Shown: in pieces, positions 46,912 to 59,425 of the stretch
How the letters are laid out: each line of letters begins with the position of its first letter
Numbering within the stretch: position 1 is the first letter of the stretch
Source: Antedon mediterranea
Taxonomy: Eukaryota; Echinodermata; Crinoidea; Comatulida; Antedonidae
Assembly (NCBI RefSeq): GCF_964355755.1
Contig: NC_092678.1
Coordinates: forward strand, 14,046,922 to 14,110,921
Direction of reading: 5' to 3'
DNA: 64,000 bases
The notes under the pieces: model-generated
Seen by the model: only the letters and a program-made list of their open reading frames with translations
Databases searched by the model: none
Told to the model about the DNA's origin: nothing
Position numbers and translations under genes: made by a program

Positions 46912-47025
46912 TTTATTGGCTCAAACTTCACACATCGGTACGATGTGAAGGCCAGACGGATTCAGAGAGGATCAAACCGGCTCCTCCTCCCCATTGACAG
47001 CCGGGGCAGCGGTGGGTGGCGGTGG
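46912..47025 (-). CDS. Terminal exon of an unknown gene (with poly(A) signal)
   Basis: The strong acceptor CCCCTTTCAG is followed by 54 nt, 46,972-47,025, encoding PPPPTAAPAVNGEEEPV and a stop (phase 0 assumed). A good poly(A) signal AATAAA follows at 46,917-46,912, 55 nt downstream of the stop. GC-rich against an AT-rich background. Upstream exons would lie at higher coordinates but none is recognisable in the repeats there. Function unknown. Confidence 0.5.
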
Positions 47026-47249
47026 CTGAAAGGGGAAAATGAAAAATGTTGATTCAGACGAATGCCAACCAGCGCCTTTGATACGCTCTTAATAATTGTT
47101 GGAAAGTGAAAGTAGGTCTACTTGAGGTAGTATCTTTCGTATAGGCCTACATGAAATAGATTATCCTTAAATAATTGGTTCTTACTCTAGATTATAATCG
47201 CGAATGATAGTTCAAAATATGCAATGCATTGTGATATCCACGCAAGTAG

Positions 47250-47522
47250 GCCTAATGCTGTGAAAAAAAAGAATTTCCAAAATAAAACCAGCAGAACTAG
47301 TAGGCTAGATCATTACGCTTCAGCAGATATATACAAATATAGGGCCTACACTTAATTCATCATGATGGTATATTGGAGGTTGTAATGTGTTTAAATATAT
47401 ACAATCCGTTTTTCCATGATAAAAAATATAAATAAATTTGTGAAAATAAAATATTCTGCCTCTTGCGTAAAAAAAGGCAATAACTAACAAACCGCATCGG
47501 GTTTCGTATATTAATGCCGTCA
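47250..47522. repeat. Right arm of an inverted repeat
   Basis: Complement of 45,893-46,190; its outer end is cut by the fold-back element at 47,520. Confidence 0.8.
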
Positions 47523-48349
47523 AAGAATATATATCACAAGAATGAGTATTCCGCGATTTTGCATGAGAAATTTGCCCGGTAACAGAGAGCTCCAGAGAGT
47601 GATGCCCGCCCTCATAAGGTCGGATGTATACATACTAAATAAGACTTGATTTAATAGATATTATACATGTCACATTAAATAGAATTATGATAATATATTT
47701 TGCAATTGTAAACTATTTTATAATACATATTTATTAACAAACTAGTGTACATTCACTTTTACAGACAATTATTTACTAACATGCTAAGTTAGTTCACAAA
47801 AAAAGCCTAACACAGCAACACCAAAAATCAACGAATCGTTACTCAGCACGGCCTATTACCATTGCCGTGTACTACTCTACGCCCGGTAAAATAAGTATTG
47901 TTTTTATGATATAAATTAGTATAAAATACATGTTATTAATAGGACAAAATGTTAAATATCATTAACATTTATTTGTTTCACCAGAAACAAGTTAAATATA
48001 GGGATATTATTAAACTATCGTTCGTGAAAACGCGTAAACACCAACACGCCCGGTCAATCGTAGCGCCCGGTTGATAAAGCAAACTGTTTATACGGCAGTT
48101 TTTACTAAATAAATTGCATAAAACGAACAATTAAATATCCAAATAGTATAACATGATGTTGGCATGTAGTTTATAACATTTTTTATCATGAAAATATTAC
48201 CGGTGGTCCAGCCTTTGAATGGTGAAACCGTCACATAAAGTTGTATACGTCCCAGATACATCCACACTTATGGCGGCGCCCTACCACATGGACAATTTTA
48301 CTGTTACAGGGAAAATCGCGGATTACTCATTCTTGTGGTAATTCTTTGA
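47520..48349. mobile_element. Fold-back element with TCAAAGAAT ends
   Basis: Terminal inverted repeats of about 40 bp share TCAAAGAAT, CACAAGAATGAGTA and CCGCGATTTT, and weaker complementarity continues inward. It contains several GCCCGGT words. TGCC occurs near both flanks, one base offset. No coding frame. Confidence 0.65.
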
Positions 48350-48754
48350 TGCCCCGTGTACTGTGTATTAACCATATCGAGCTATATTTCCTATACCAAC
48401 CTGGCTAGTTGAGAATTCTCAACTATTTTATGTTTTTTTCTACCTTTCTGGAAAATGATATAATCCAAAGTGTATTAATACTACCAGTAATAAATATTTA
48501 GAAACACTTGCATACCTTCACTAATTTTAGTTGTTTGTAGTTTAAGACAATCTTAGTGATATTTAAATGAAAACAATACGATAAAAACTATTGTGTCTGT
48601 ATTTTACAAGACTATGACTTCCGTATAACGTGCATTGTGGGTACTTCAATTTTTATAGAAAAGCTAGGGAATCCTAATTTAGTAGGCAGCATATGGGGGC
48701 GGGGCAACCAAACTTGCTTATCAAATCAAAGCACAGTAAAGCAAAGGATAAAAT

Positions 48755-50657
48755 TAATGTACGATCCCGTTTAACACTGTTCTCAACTATAGTCATTTTG
48801 GTATACTTGAGCACAGTGATAAATAATAGGATAAACTTAACAATATACAACAAAAAACATTAATGTACGATCCAGTTTAACACTGTTCTCAACTATAGTC
48901 ATTTTGGTATACTTGAGAACAGTGATAAAGAATAGGATAAACGTAACATTATACAACAAATAACATTAATGTATGATCCCGTTTAACACTGTTCTCAACT
49001 ATAGTCATTTTGGTATACTTGAGCACAGTGATAAAGAATAGGATAAACTTAACAATATACAACAAATAACATTAATGTACGATGTAGTTTAACACTGTTC
49101 TCAACTATAGTCATTTTGGTATACTTGAGCACAGTGATAAAGAATAGGATAAACTTAACAATATACAACATATAACATTAATGTACGATCCCGTTTAACA
49201 CTGTTCTCAACTATAGTCATTTTGGTATACTTGAGCACAGTGATAAAGAATAGGATAGGCCTAAACTTAATAATATACAACAAAAAACATTAATGTACGA
49301 TCCCGTTTAACACTGTTCTCAACTATAGTCATTTTGGTATACTTGAGAACAGTGATAAAGAATAGGATAAACTTAATAATATACAACAAATAGCATTAAT
49401 GTACGATCCAGTTTAACACTGTTCTCAACTATAGTCATTTTGGTATACTTGAGAACAGTGATAAAGAATAGGATAAACTTAATAATATACAACAAATAGC
49501 ATTAATGTACGATCCAGTTTAACACTGTTCTCAACTATAGTCATTTTGGTATACTTGAGCACAGTGATAAAGAATAGGATAAACTTAATAATATACAACA
49601 AATAACATTAATGTACGATCCAGTTTAACACTGTTCTCAACTATAGTCATTTTGGTATACTTAAGCACAGTGATAAAGAATAGGATAGGCCTAAACTTAA
49701 AAATATACAACAAAAAACATTAATGTACGATCCCGTTTAACACTGTTCTCAACTATAATCATTTTGGTATACTTGAGAACAGTGATAAAGAATAGGATAA
49801 ACTTAACAATATACAACAAAAAACATTAATGTACGATCCCGTTTAACACTGTTCTCAACTATAGTCATTTTGGTATACTTGAGAACAGTGATAAAGAATA
49901 GGATAAACTTAATAATATACAACAAATAGCATTAAGGTATGATCCCGTTTAACACTGTTCTCGACTAAAGTCATTTTGGTATACTTGAGCACAGTGATAA
50001 AGAATAGGATAAACTTAATAATATACAACAAATAGCATTAATGTACGATCCCGTTTAACACTGTTCTCGACTATAGTCATTTTGGTATACTTGAGCACAG
50101 TGATAAAGAATAGGATAAACTTAATAATATACAACAAATAGCATTAAGGTATGATTCCGTTTAACACTGTTCTCGACTATAGTCATTTTGGTATACTTGA
50201 GCACAGTGATAAAGAATAGGATAAACTTAATAATATACAACAAAAAACATTAATGTATGATCCCGTTTACCACTGTTCTCAACTATAGTCATTTTGGTAT
50301 ACTTGAGCACAGTGATAAAGAATAGGATAAACTTAATAATATACAACAAAAAACATTAATGTACGATCCAGTTTAACACTGTTCTCAACTATAGTCATTT
50401 TGGTATACTTGAGCACAGTGATAAAGAATAGGATAAACTTAAAAATATACAACAAAAAACATTAATGATGTACGATCCAGTTTACAACTGTTCTCAACTA
50501 TAGTCATTTTGGTATACTTGAGAACAGTGATAAAGAATAGGATAAACTTAACAATATACAACAAAAAACATTAATGTACGATCCAGTTTAACACTGTTCT
50601 CGACTATAGTCATTTTGGTATACTTGAGAACAGTGATAAAGAATAGGATAAACTTAA
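48755..50657. repeat. 106-bp satellite array, first block
   Basis: About 18 units of 106 bp. Each holds the inverted repeat CACTGTTCTCAA-loop-TTGAGAACAGTG (often with one mismatch, TTGAGCACAGTG) and the box TAAAGAATAGGATAAACTTA. Variation between units is low. Confidence 0.95.
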
Positions 50658-51205
50658 AGATGTATTGTCCCTTTAAACACAAAAAAATGAAGGTCAAAAT
50701 ATTCTAAATTTAAAGTGGCCATATCAAAGTAATATTAAAGTTATTCACTTTTAGTCGAAAATTTGAGCCAAAAACAACAAGTTTACGTAATTAACAGGTA
50801 AATTAGTTTGATTACATTCCATCTGGAAAATCGTCACGAGCGAAAGTAAACAAAGATTTCAAACCATGAGTACGCATTATGCATATGCTAAATTAGGATT
50901 GTTTACAACTCGCCACGGTTAAGAAGGTATTTTCACACAGATCATAAGGAAGTTTTATGATTATGCATACAGAGTAGCCAAACAAGCGCGTTTCATTATG
51001 GGATATGTTTTGATTGAAAACTTTGACTGGAAGTCAAAGTTATTTTTTAAACAAAAAAACGTCTGTATTTCAGTTAAATTTTTTTTTTTTCCGAAAAATT
51101 TTTGGTGAAAGTTAATAACTATTATGATACTTCAAAATGACCCACTTTTTTTAGAAATAAAAAAAAAAAATTTTTGTTGGAATTAGTCAAAGGGACAATA
51201 CATCT
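50658..51205. mobile_element. TTAA-flanked MITE within the satellite
   Basis: 548 bp with ends AGATGTATTGTCCCTTT and the complement of AAAGGGACAATACATCT, flanked by TTAA (50,654-50,657 and 51,206-51,209). The uninterrupted satellite unit has a single CTTAACAAT here, giving a clean empty-site comparison. A piggyBac-type (TTAA) or TA-duplicating origin is possible. Confidence 0.85.
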
Positions 51206-51930
51206 TTAACAATATACAACAAAAAACGTACATTAATGTACGATCCAGTTTAACACTGTTCTCGACTATAGTCATTTTGGTATACTTGAGCACAGTGATA
51301 AAGAATAGGATAAACTTAACAATATTCAACAAAAAACATTAGGCCTAATGTACGATCCTGTTTACAACTGTTCTCAACTATAGTCATTTTGGTATACTTG
51401 AGAACAGTGATAAAAAATAGGATAAACTTAACAATATACAACAAAAAACATTAATGTACGATCCAGTTAAACACTGTTCTCAACTATAGTCATTTTGGTA
51501 TACTTGAGAACAGTGATAAAGAATAGGATAAACTTAACAATATACAACAAAAAACGTACATTAATGTACGATCCAGTTTAACACTGTTCTCGACTATAGT
51601 CATTTTGGTATACTTGAGCACAGTGATAAAGAATAGGATAAACTTAACAATATACAACAAAAAACATTAATGTACGATCCCGTTTAACATGCACTGTTCT
51701 CAACTATAGTCATTTTGGTATACTTAAGCACAGTGATAAAGAATAGGATAAACTTAATAATATACAACAAATAGCATTAATGTACGATCCAGTTTAACAC
51801 TGTTCTCAACTATAGTCATTTTGGTATATTTGAGCACAGTGATAAAGAATAGGATAAACTTCGAATAAACAGCAAATAACATTAATGTAAGATGCCGTTT
51901 AATACTGTTTTAAACTATAGTCATTTGAGT
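51206..51930. repeat. 106-bp satellite array, second block
   Basis: About seven further units, the last one clearly diverged (51,860-51,930). Confidence 0.95.
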
Positions 51931-52380
51931 ATAATTAATCACAGATAAAGAATAAGATCAACTTTAATACTATTTATTAAATAAAAAAAACTAATTCTAT
52001 ATTAACACATATTATTTACATATACTTTCACTGCTGATTTCTAGTATAAACAGGCCATAGGCCTATACATGGCTGCAGTCGCGTGCTCAAATTTGAGTTG
52101 GTGTTTACCGACCGACCGATCGACATAGTGAGCTGTAGAGTCGCGTTTGCACGCTACTAAAAAGTTCACAAAAACCGTAGGATGGGCACAGGGAAGTTTG
52201 TTCGAAACTCCAACCCCTCCCCTGGCTATGCGTTTAGATTTTTCATGCCTCCTTTACAAACCAAGATTATTAGAATACTATTAGGAGGATCAAACACAAT
52301 TCTTGTTGCCAGATTTCATTGACATTACAGGTATGAAGTCTATCAATATACAGTACCGCTTAATACAATACTTGTTGAGG
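51931..52380. other. Non-coding stretch
   Basis: No feature recognised beyond a small ACCGACCGACCGATCGA run near 52,110. Confidence 0.4.
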
Positions 52381-53249
52381 CCATATCCATCTATACATTT
52401 TAGTGTTATTCCACTTTAAAAAAGTCGATTTATATCAATACTTATCAACATACGATATAACGATAGAATTTATTGCAACTTGTCCATGTCGTATTCATCT
52501 ACAAATAAAGTGTCTATTACCGTACTTTTAAAAATCTATTTATATCAATACCTATCAACGTATGTACGTGTGCATATTATATATACAAAACTATATACAT
52601 CAACATAAATGTCATATCATCTACAGTCATTAGTGTTATTTCACTTTTAATATTAGTAAATCCAAAGGCAAAATACTGAAATAATAACAATGCTGTGGTC
52701 TCAATGGAAATACAAAAAAAGAAGCGAAAAGCTAAATCAAAACGATAAAGTAAGACAGCCAGAAAAGTTAGCAGAGTTTTCGGGCAACACTAGCCCTTCA
52801 TCAGTGCAAGTGAGGGTACTTGTACAAGATAGTGTTATTTAACGTTTAGTCGATTTATATCAATACACTCATCAACATATGTACGTGCAATTCACGTCTA
52901 CAATCAATAGTGTTAATTCCTCTTTTAAAAGTCGATTTATATCAATATACTCATCAACATATGTACGTGTCCACGTCATATTCATCTATAAATATTAGTG
53001 TTATTTCACTTTTAAAAGTCGATTTATATCAATATACTCATCAACATATGTACGTGTCCACGTCATATTCATCTACAAATATTAGTGTTATTTCACTTTT
53101 CAAAGTCGATTTATATAAATATACTACTCATCAACATTATGTACGTGCAATTCACGTCATATTTATCTACAATCATTTGTGTTAATTCCACTTTTAAATG
53201 TCAATTTATATCAATTACTTATGAACATATGTACGTGTCCGCGTCATTC
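52381..53249. repeat. Diverged tandem repeat (about 80-90 bp)
   Basis: Words TCGATTTATATCAATA, CATCAACATATGTACGTG and AATATTAGTGTTATTTCACTTTTAAAA recur about eight times, most regular from 52,910 to 53,249. It runs into the assembly gap, so its true length is unknown. The open frame through it is a repeat artefact. Confidence 0.8.
52771..52812 (-). other. CTGATGA-stem-GAAA hammerhead-like motif
   Basis: On the minus strand CTGATGAAGGGC is followed by a loop, GCCC and GAAAAC. This has the core words of a hammerhead ribozyme (CUGANGA ... GAAA) with a 4-bp stem, and is also typical of retroelement tails. I could not identify the cleavage-site helices. Confidence 0.35.
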
Positions 53250-53449
53250 NNNNNNNNNNNNNNNNNNNNNNNNNNNNNNNNNNNNNNNNNNNNNNNNNNN
53301 NNNNNNNNNNNNNNNNNNNNNNNNNNNNNNNNNNNNNNNNNNNNNNNNNNNNNNNNNNNNNNNNNNNNNNNNNNNNNNNNNNNNNNNNNNNNNNNNNNNN
53401 NNNNNNNNNNNNNNNNNNNNNNNNNNNNNNNNNNNNNNNNNNNNNNNNN
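53250..53449. other. Assembly gap (200 N)
   Basis: Run of N of exactly 200, next to tandem repeats. Confidence 1.
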
Positions 53450-54054
53450 GATTGTTTAACTTTTCAATGGGTATTCGTTCGATGTACATAATGCATTGGG
53501 ACATTAAACATTTATGCAAAACTCATCTTCAAGACTTTCTTCACCAAGGGCAGTACACGTTTATTGTTAAAGTATTCAACATGTGGTGTCACGCATAACG
53601 TTCGTTCGATAATGTTTTAGAAAAATCAATCACAATGCGTGTTTAAAACACCGGGTCATACAAAATGAGAGAAATAAAAAGTATATATATTTAAACTGGA
53701 CATATTATTTATTTAAAGAAAAAAAAACATATTCATTCAATCCAACGATATAACAACGTGCATCATTGTCTGGCATGCTATAATACAAACGATTACTTCG
53801 ACCTCAATGACAGTGTGCGTCAATGTTTAAGCATTCAGTTTACACACAAGAGAGAACATACATCCCCTTATACAAAATATGTTCATAACCTTCTAGATCA
53901 TTCCTTATACGGTACTTCTCACTCAATATTATCAATTCATTATCCCTTTATCCTCCCGGGCCCTTTATCAATTCATTATCCCTTTATCGACAACATCGCG
54001 TTACAGAACTTCTATAATAAAACTAAAATATACCCATTTAGAAACAAAGTATAA
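53450..54054. repeat. Unique DNA ending in CATTATCCCTTTATC repeats
   Basis: No gene. 53,930-54,010 contains two copies of ATCAATTCATTATCCCTTTA; the same words recur at 58,840-59,250 on the other side of the Helitron-like array. Confidence 0.5.
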
Positions 54055-54394
54055 CTAGATTTAATTCGTCACTATGACGAATTATAGGTTATATGCATTG
54101 ATTTAAAAAAAGATAATTGATTTGTAAAAGATATATTGATTGATTGATTTTCTCAGAATCTTTAATTATTTATAATATATGATAGGACCTTGCTAACGCG
54201 AACACCATAGCCGGTATCACAATCCGATCAAAGATCCATATGCGTATAATGTCATAAACCACATTTGTTGTTACATAATAATAAAGACATAAGTTAATTT
54301 TTATCTAGATTTCATTATAAATCATGTGTATAATCTATACACTAAGAAATAAATTTGAACAAACAATACGGATAATAAAAAAAAAAAATCTTAT

Positions 54395-54475
54395 TTCGTT
54401 TCCCAAGGTGAGACTCGATCTCGGTACCTTGAATGCCATAGACACGAGCACAGACCACCGAGCCGTACACAACTG
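54395..54475 (-). other. tRNA-like segment (SINE head)
   Basis: GGCTCGGTGG (A-box-like) and GATCGAGTCTC (B-box-like) at tRNA spacing in the divergent Helitron unit. No cloverleaf acceptor stem. Confidence 0.45.
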
Positions 54476-55469
54476 ACTAAAAGTTGTAGAAAAATTCCTC
54501 CGTGTATTTACTATGCAGTAACCACTTTGATGCAAATAGATTATTACATACCGAAATGAATTATAATTTTTTACTATGATGACATCTTTAAAATGTATAC
54601 AAATGATGCACTGTCAAACTACATACTTTTAACTTTAATATATGAATTTTTGAAGGAAGAAAGTTAATGTTAAGTTTGTTATTTTGGCCTAAGAAAATGT
54701 CATAATTTGTTTGATTGTCGAAATTATGTTTTTTTAATTTAATATGCAATTAATGATGACTTAATCAACTTTTGTTCTCTTAATTTGATAATAAATCATA
54801 CATGTGATACATACACTTCAAGAAAATGAAATAAAAAATAGGTGTTCCCCTGCATTCTGACGATATATATTAATTTTAAAATTTAGCATATTTTCACCAT
54901 TTTGTTAACTTATACGTGCGTAGCCAGTCACTTTTAACGTGCTCGTATAACGCAATTTCGAGTTGAAACCTGAATCAAATATGATGATATTATTAAAGAA
55001 AGATTGTAAAACAGAAATCGGGCAAAAAGAGTGCGCATTAACGTTTAACGCGCAGTGCGCGTGCAAAAATCTGCGCACTCATGGCAATTTTTTAAACGCT
55101 TAAAATTGCCTGAAACGTACTCTAATTTCATCGAAAATAAATTTTGACAATTTTGAACATTTTAAGCGCGCGTACGCAAGCGTTATATGCGCTACGCACG
55201 TAATTTAATTGCCATATGATGAAATATGACCTGAAATTTATGAGTACCAAATTTTGTTTAATTGTGATTCACGCTTGTGAAGATATGATTACAAACGTGA
55301 TTTCGTAAAATCGCGCGTAGACCGCGTAATTTTTGATTACGCATCGTGAAAATATAACCACATCGATTCCTGGCCATAAGGAATATACTCTGAAAAATTG
55401 ACTTAGCTAGATTAAACTGATGCCAAGATAATGCACGGACAAAATAGTGCTAAGGAAAGAATAAATAAA

Positions 55470-57030
55470 CTAGAACTTAAACTCGTCACTTGAGGACGAG
55501 TTTGGTTATCCGCCAGCAACAAAGCGTATCTTGCGTATTCAAGTACTTCCAAGTTATGACTTTTCCAAAAAAAGTAGGCTATTCAAAATTAAAACTGCCC
55601 TCTCAGTGTAATAACCAACTAAACCCTTTTAATTAATTGTTTTCCCGTGACGGGACTCGAACCCGGTACCTCTGATACCAAAGTCGGTTGCATTACACAT
55701 CGAGCCATATGACCACCTGCTGACGAAAATCCTAAGAAAGAGTCCTCGTTCATTCGGTATGTCGTGAACCCCCTCGATGCAAGTTGATTATTACATATCA
55801 AACTTAAATCATAAATTTTACTATGATGAAATCTTCAAAAATTTTAAACGCTGATATTTTATGAAAGTACATACTTTCAAGTTTTATATATTAACATGTA
55901 AAGAAAAAAGATAAATGTTATGTTTATTGTTTTGCTCTTTGAATAAGTTTATGTTTGTTTGATGATAAATATTTCAAAAATTATATTTAATATGCAAATA
56001 ATGTAGCCATCAAACACGTTTTAGCATTCAACACTATAATAAATCAGACCTATGATTCATACACTGCAAGAAATTAAAATAAAAAATGGGGGTAACCTTG
56101 CATTCTGATGAACTGTGTCATTTTTAAAAGTAGACATATTTTGGAACATTTTCACAATTTGTTGACGTTTTCGTGCGCAACCTGTCATGTTTAACGTGCT
56201 CGTAGAACGCCATTTCAAGTTGAAAAGTGAATAAAATAACGTAAAATTGTTAACAGAAGATTTAAAAACACAAATCGTGTAAAAGAAATGCTCATACCTG
56301 TTCCCTGCGCCGTGCGCGCGTAAAAATGTGCGCACCAGTGGCAATTTTTTAAACGCTTAAAATGACCTGAATCGTGCTCTAATTTAATCAGAAATTGATT
56401 TGAAGCATTTTAAAATTTCAAACGCCATTTACGCGCGCACTTTCTAATGTTACAAATTGCGATAGCGTTAAAAAAGTTAACTATTGATGTGAAGCAAACG
56501 TGGCTGAAAATGACGTTAAAAAATATTCATTTGTTTCGAAGTTATAACCAATTTAAGATTTTCAGAAAATCACGCGTAACTTACGCTACGCGGCTCTGAC
56601 ATCGTCAAAAAGCTTGGCTGGACAACTTCAGTAAAATGTCTATATGTTGAACAAGTTACAAAATGTTATGTTAACGCGTTACAGAGAAACAGCGTGCACA
56701 AATTAGGAGCATTTTAAAATTTCAAACGCAGTTTACGCGCAGACTTTCTAGTGTTCAAAAATTTGCTGAAGAGCGAAAAAGTTAGCCATTGATGTGAAGA
56801 AAACGTGGCTGAAAATTTCGTTAAAAAATATTTATCGGTTTCGAAGTTATGACCGATTTAAGATTTTCAGAAAATCGCGCGTAACTTACGCTACGCGGAT
56901 CTGACATTGTCAAAAAGCTTCGCAGTACATCTTCAGTTAATTGTCTATATGTTGACCAAGTTACAAAATGTTATGTTAACACGTTCAAGAGAAAACGCGT
57001 ACACAAAATCGGAGAAAGAAAGAAGAATAA
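55470..57030 (-). repeat. Helitron-like unit, 1,561 bp (copy a)
   Basis: Tandem copy of 57,031-58,591 with only a few substitutions (for example TCCTAAGAAAG/TCCGAAGAAAG). Internally also contains two related blocks (about 56,400-56,700 and 56,700-57,000). Confidence 0.95.
55645..55720 (-). other. tRNA-like segment inside the Helitron unit (copy a)
   Basis: Minus strand: TGGCTCGATGTG (A-box-like), then about 35 nt on GGTTCGAGTCCCG (perfect B box). It resembles the pol-III head of a SINE captured by the element. Confidence 0.55.
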
Positions 57031-58591
57031 CTAGAACTTAAACTCGTCACTTGAGGACGAGTTTGGTTATCCGCCAGCAACAAAGCGTATCTTGCGTATT
57101 CAAGTACTTCCAAGTTATGACTTTTCCAAAAAAAGTAGGCTATTCAAAATTAAAACTGCCCTCTCAGTGTAATAACCAACTAAACCCTTTTAATTAATTG
57201 TTTTCCCGTGACGGGACTCGAACCCGGTACCTCTGATACCAAAGTCGGTTGCATTACACATCGAGCCATATGACCACCTGCTGACGAAAATCCGAAGAAA
57301 GAGTCCTCGTTCATTCGGTATGTCGTGAACCCCCTCGATGCAAGTTGATTATTACATATCAAACTTAAATCATAAATTTTACTATGATGAAATCTTCAAA
57401 AATTTTAAACGCTGATATTTTATGAAAGTACATACTTTCAAGTTTTATATATTAACATGTAAAGAAAAAAGATAAATGTTATGTTTATTGTTTTGCTCTT
57501 TAAATAAGTTTATGTTTGTTTGATGATAAATATTTCAAAAATTATATTTAATATGCAAATAATGTAGCCATCAAACACGTTTTAGCATTCAACACTATAA
57601 TAAATCAGACCTATGATTCATACACTGCAAGAAATTAAAATAAAAAATGGGGGTAACCTTGCATTCTGATGAACTGTGTCATTTTTAAAAGTAGACATAT
57701 TTTGGAACATTTTCACAATTTGTTGACGTTTTCGTGCGCAACCTGTCATGTTTAACGTGCTCGTAGAACGCCATTTCAAGTTGAAAAGTGAATAAAATAA
57801 CGTAAAATTGTTAACAGAAGATTTAAAAACACAAATCGTGTAAAAGAAATGCTCATACCTGTTCCCTGCGCCGTGCGCGCGTAAAAATGTGCGCACCAGT
57901 GGCAATTTTTTAAACGCTTAAAATGACCTGAATCGTGCTCTAATTTAATCAGAAATTGATTTGAAGCATTTTAAAATTTCAAACGCCATTTACGCGCGCA
58001 CTTTCTAATGTTACAAATTGCGATAGCGTTAAAAAGGTTAACTATTGATGTGAAGCAAACGTGGCTGAAAATGACGTTAAAAAATATTCATTTGTTTCGA
58101 AGTTATAACCAATTTAAGATTTTCAGAAAATCACGCGTAACTTACGCTACGCGGCTCTGACATCGTCAAAAAGCTTGGCTGGACAACTTCAGTAAAATGT
58201 CTATATGTTGAACAAGTTACAAAATGTTATGTTAACGCGTTACAGAGAAACAGCGTGCACAAATTAGGAGCATTTTAAAATTTCAAACGCAGTTTACGCG
58301 CAGACTTTCTAGTGTTCAAAAATTTGCTGAAGAGCGAAAAAGTTAGCCATTGATGTGAAGAAAACGTGGCTGAAAATTTCGTTAAAAAATATTTATCGGT
58401 TTCGAAGTTATGACCGATTTAAGATTTTCAGAAAATCGCGCGTAACTTACGCTACGCGGATCTGACATTGTCAAAAAGCTTCGCAGTACATCTTCAGTTA
58501 ATTGTCTATATGTTGACCAAGTTACAAAATGTTATGTTAACACGTTCAAGAGAAAACGCGTACACAAAATCGGAGAAAGAAAGAAGAATAA
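57031..58591 (-). repeat. Helitron-like unit, 1,561 bp (copy b)
   Basis: Directly repeated neighbour of 55,470-57,030; see that entry. Confidence 0.95.
57206..57281 (-). other. tRNA-like segment inside the Helitron unit (copy b)
   Basis: Duplicate of 55,645-55,720 with identical A- and B-box words. Confidence 0.55.
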
Positions 58592-58729
58592 TAAAAAAAA
58601 AAAGTAACACTACAATAACAAAGGTTATCCGCTTGAGGCGGATAACCAATAAATAAATAAATAAATAAAGATTTTGACAGAATCAAGAGGTTATATGCAT
58701 ATCATGCATATAACCTAATTATTGTCTGT

Positions 58730-59330
58730 CACGCGGCGTGTAACGCAGGTATATTATCTGCCAATAGAGGGCGCACTACTTATTGTATTCGTTATCAGGA
58801 CTACAAAATACTATACAAGCCGTTTAAATTATAATAATATCAATTCATTATCCCTTCAATCGATAACAAACACTTTGTCTTCTATTAATATACCGTTTAG
58901 TATAACTTCGAATACACTTTTGTTAGTTTTTTTAATCAGGGTTCATTATCGAATACATCGTGTTAGAGAACAACTATAAGTTAGTAAATACAGTATATAT
59001 TTTCTGTCACGACGTTTAATATCATAATACAGTCATATTATCTGTCAATAGAGGGCGCAATACTTATTTCTTTCGTTATCTGGACTACAATTAGTACTAC
59101 ACGGCGTTTAATTCATTATCCCTTTATCGACAACAAACACGCCGTCTTCTACGTTTAGTAAAACTTCGAATACACTTTTAATTCTGTATACTGTTTAGTT
59201 TACAAATTACACATTTTATTATCAATTCATTATCCCTTTATCGCGAGAACATCGTGTTAGAGAACAACACGCCGTCGTTTATATTAAAAGCATACATACC
59301 CGTTTAGATTACCAAATGCACTTTATTGTT
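58730..59330. repeat. Diverged tandem repeat of about 285 bp
   Basis: CTGTCAC...AATAGAGGGCGCA, CTTCGAATACACTTTT and CATTATCCCTTTATC recur in two to three units. Related words at 53,930-54,010 suggest that the Helitron-like array split one repeat locus. Confidence 0.65.
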
Positions 59331-59425
59331 ATCGAATAGATCGTACTATAGATTCTGTTAATTTCTTTTATTATTGATTAATGAGTGTTAGCAAGAAACA
59401 AAACAAAACAAAAACAGCACAGATT

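Larger units (their letters stand above)
54055..58715 (-). mobile_element. Three-unit Helitron-like concatemer
   Basis: Minus-strand order: a 5' palindrome GGTTATATGCAT-atc-ATGCATATAACC (58,689-58,715), a GTTATCCGC hairpin (about 58,623), then three units. Units two and three (57,031-58,591 and 55,470-57,030) end in AACTCGTC-loop-GACGAGTT then CTAG. The last unit (54,055-55,469, diverged) ends in AATTCGTCA-tag-TGACGAATT and CTAG. Each unit begins with TCTTCTTTCTTTC-type DNA directly after the CTAG of the preceding one, that is, head to tail. No Rep/helicase found. Confidence 0.65.

Noticed and set aside
52910-53249. 91-aa plus-strand frame with repeated YQYTHQHMYVS
   Set aside because: It is a tandem-repeat artefact; the frame simply follows the DNA period and runs into the N gap.
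55645-55720. Functional tRNA gene
   Set aside because: A and B boxes are present, but acceptor and anticodon stems do not pair; the segment is repeated with the mobile unit, so a SINE head is more likely.
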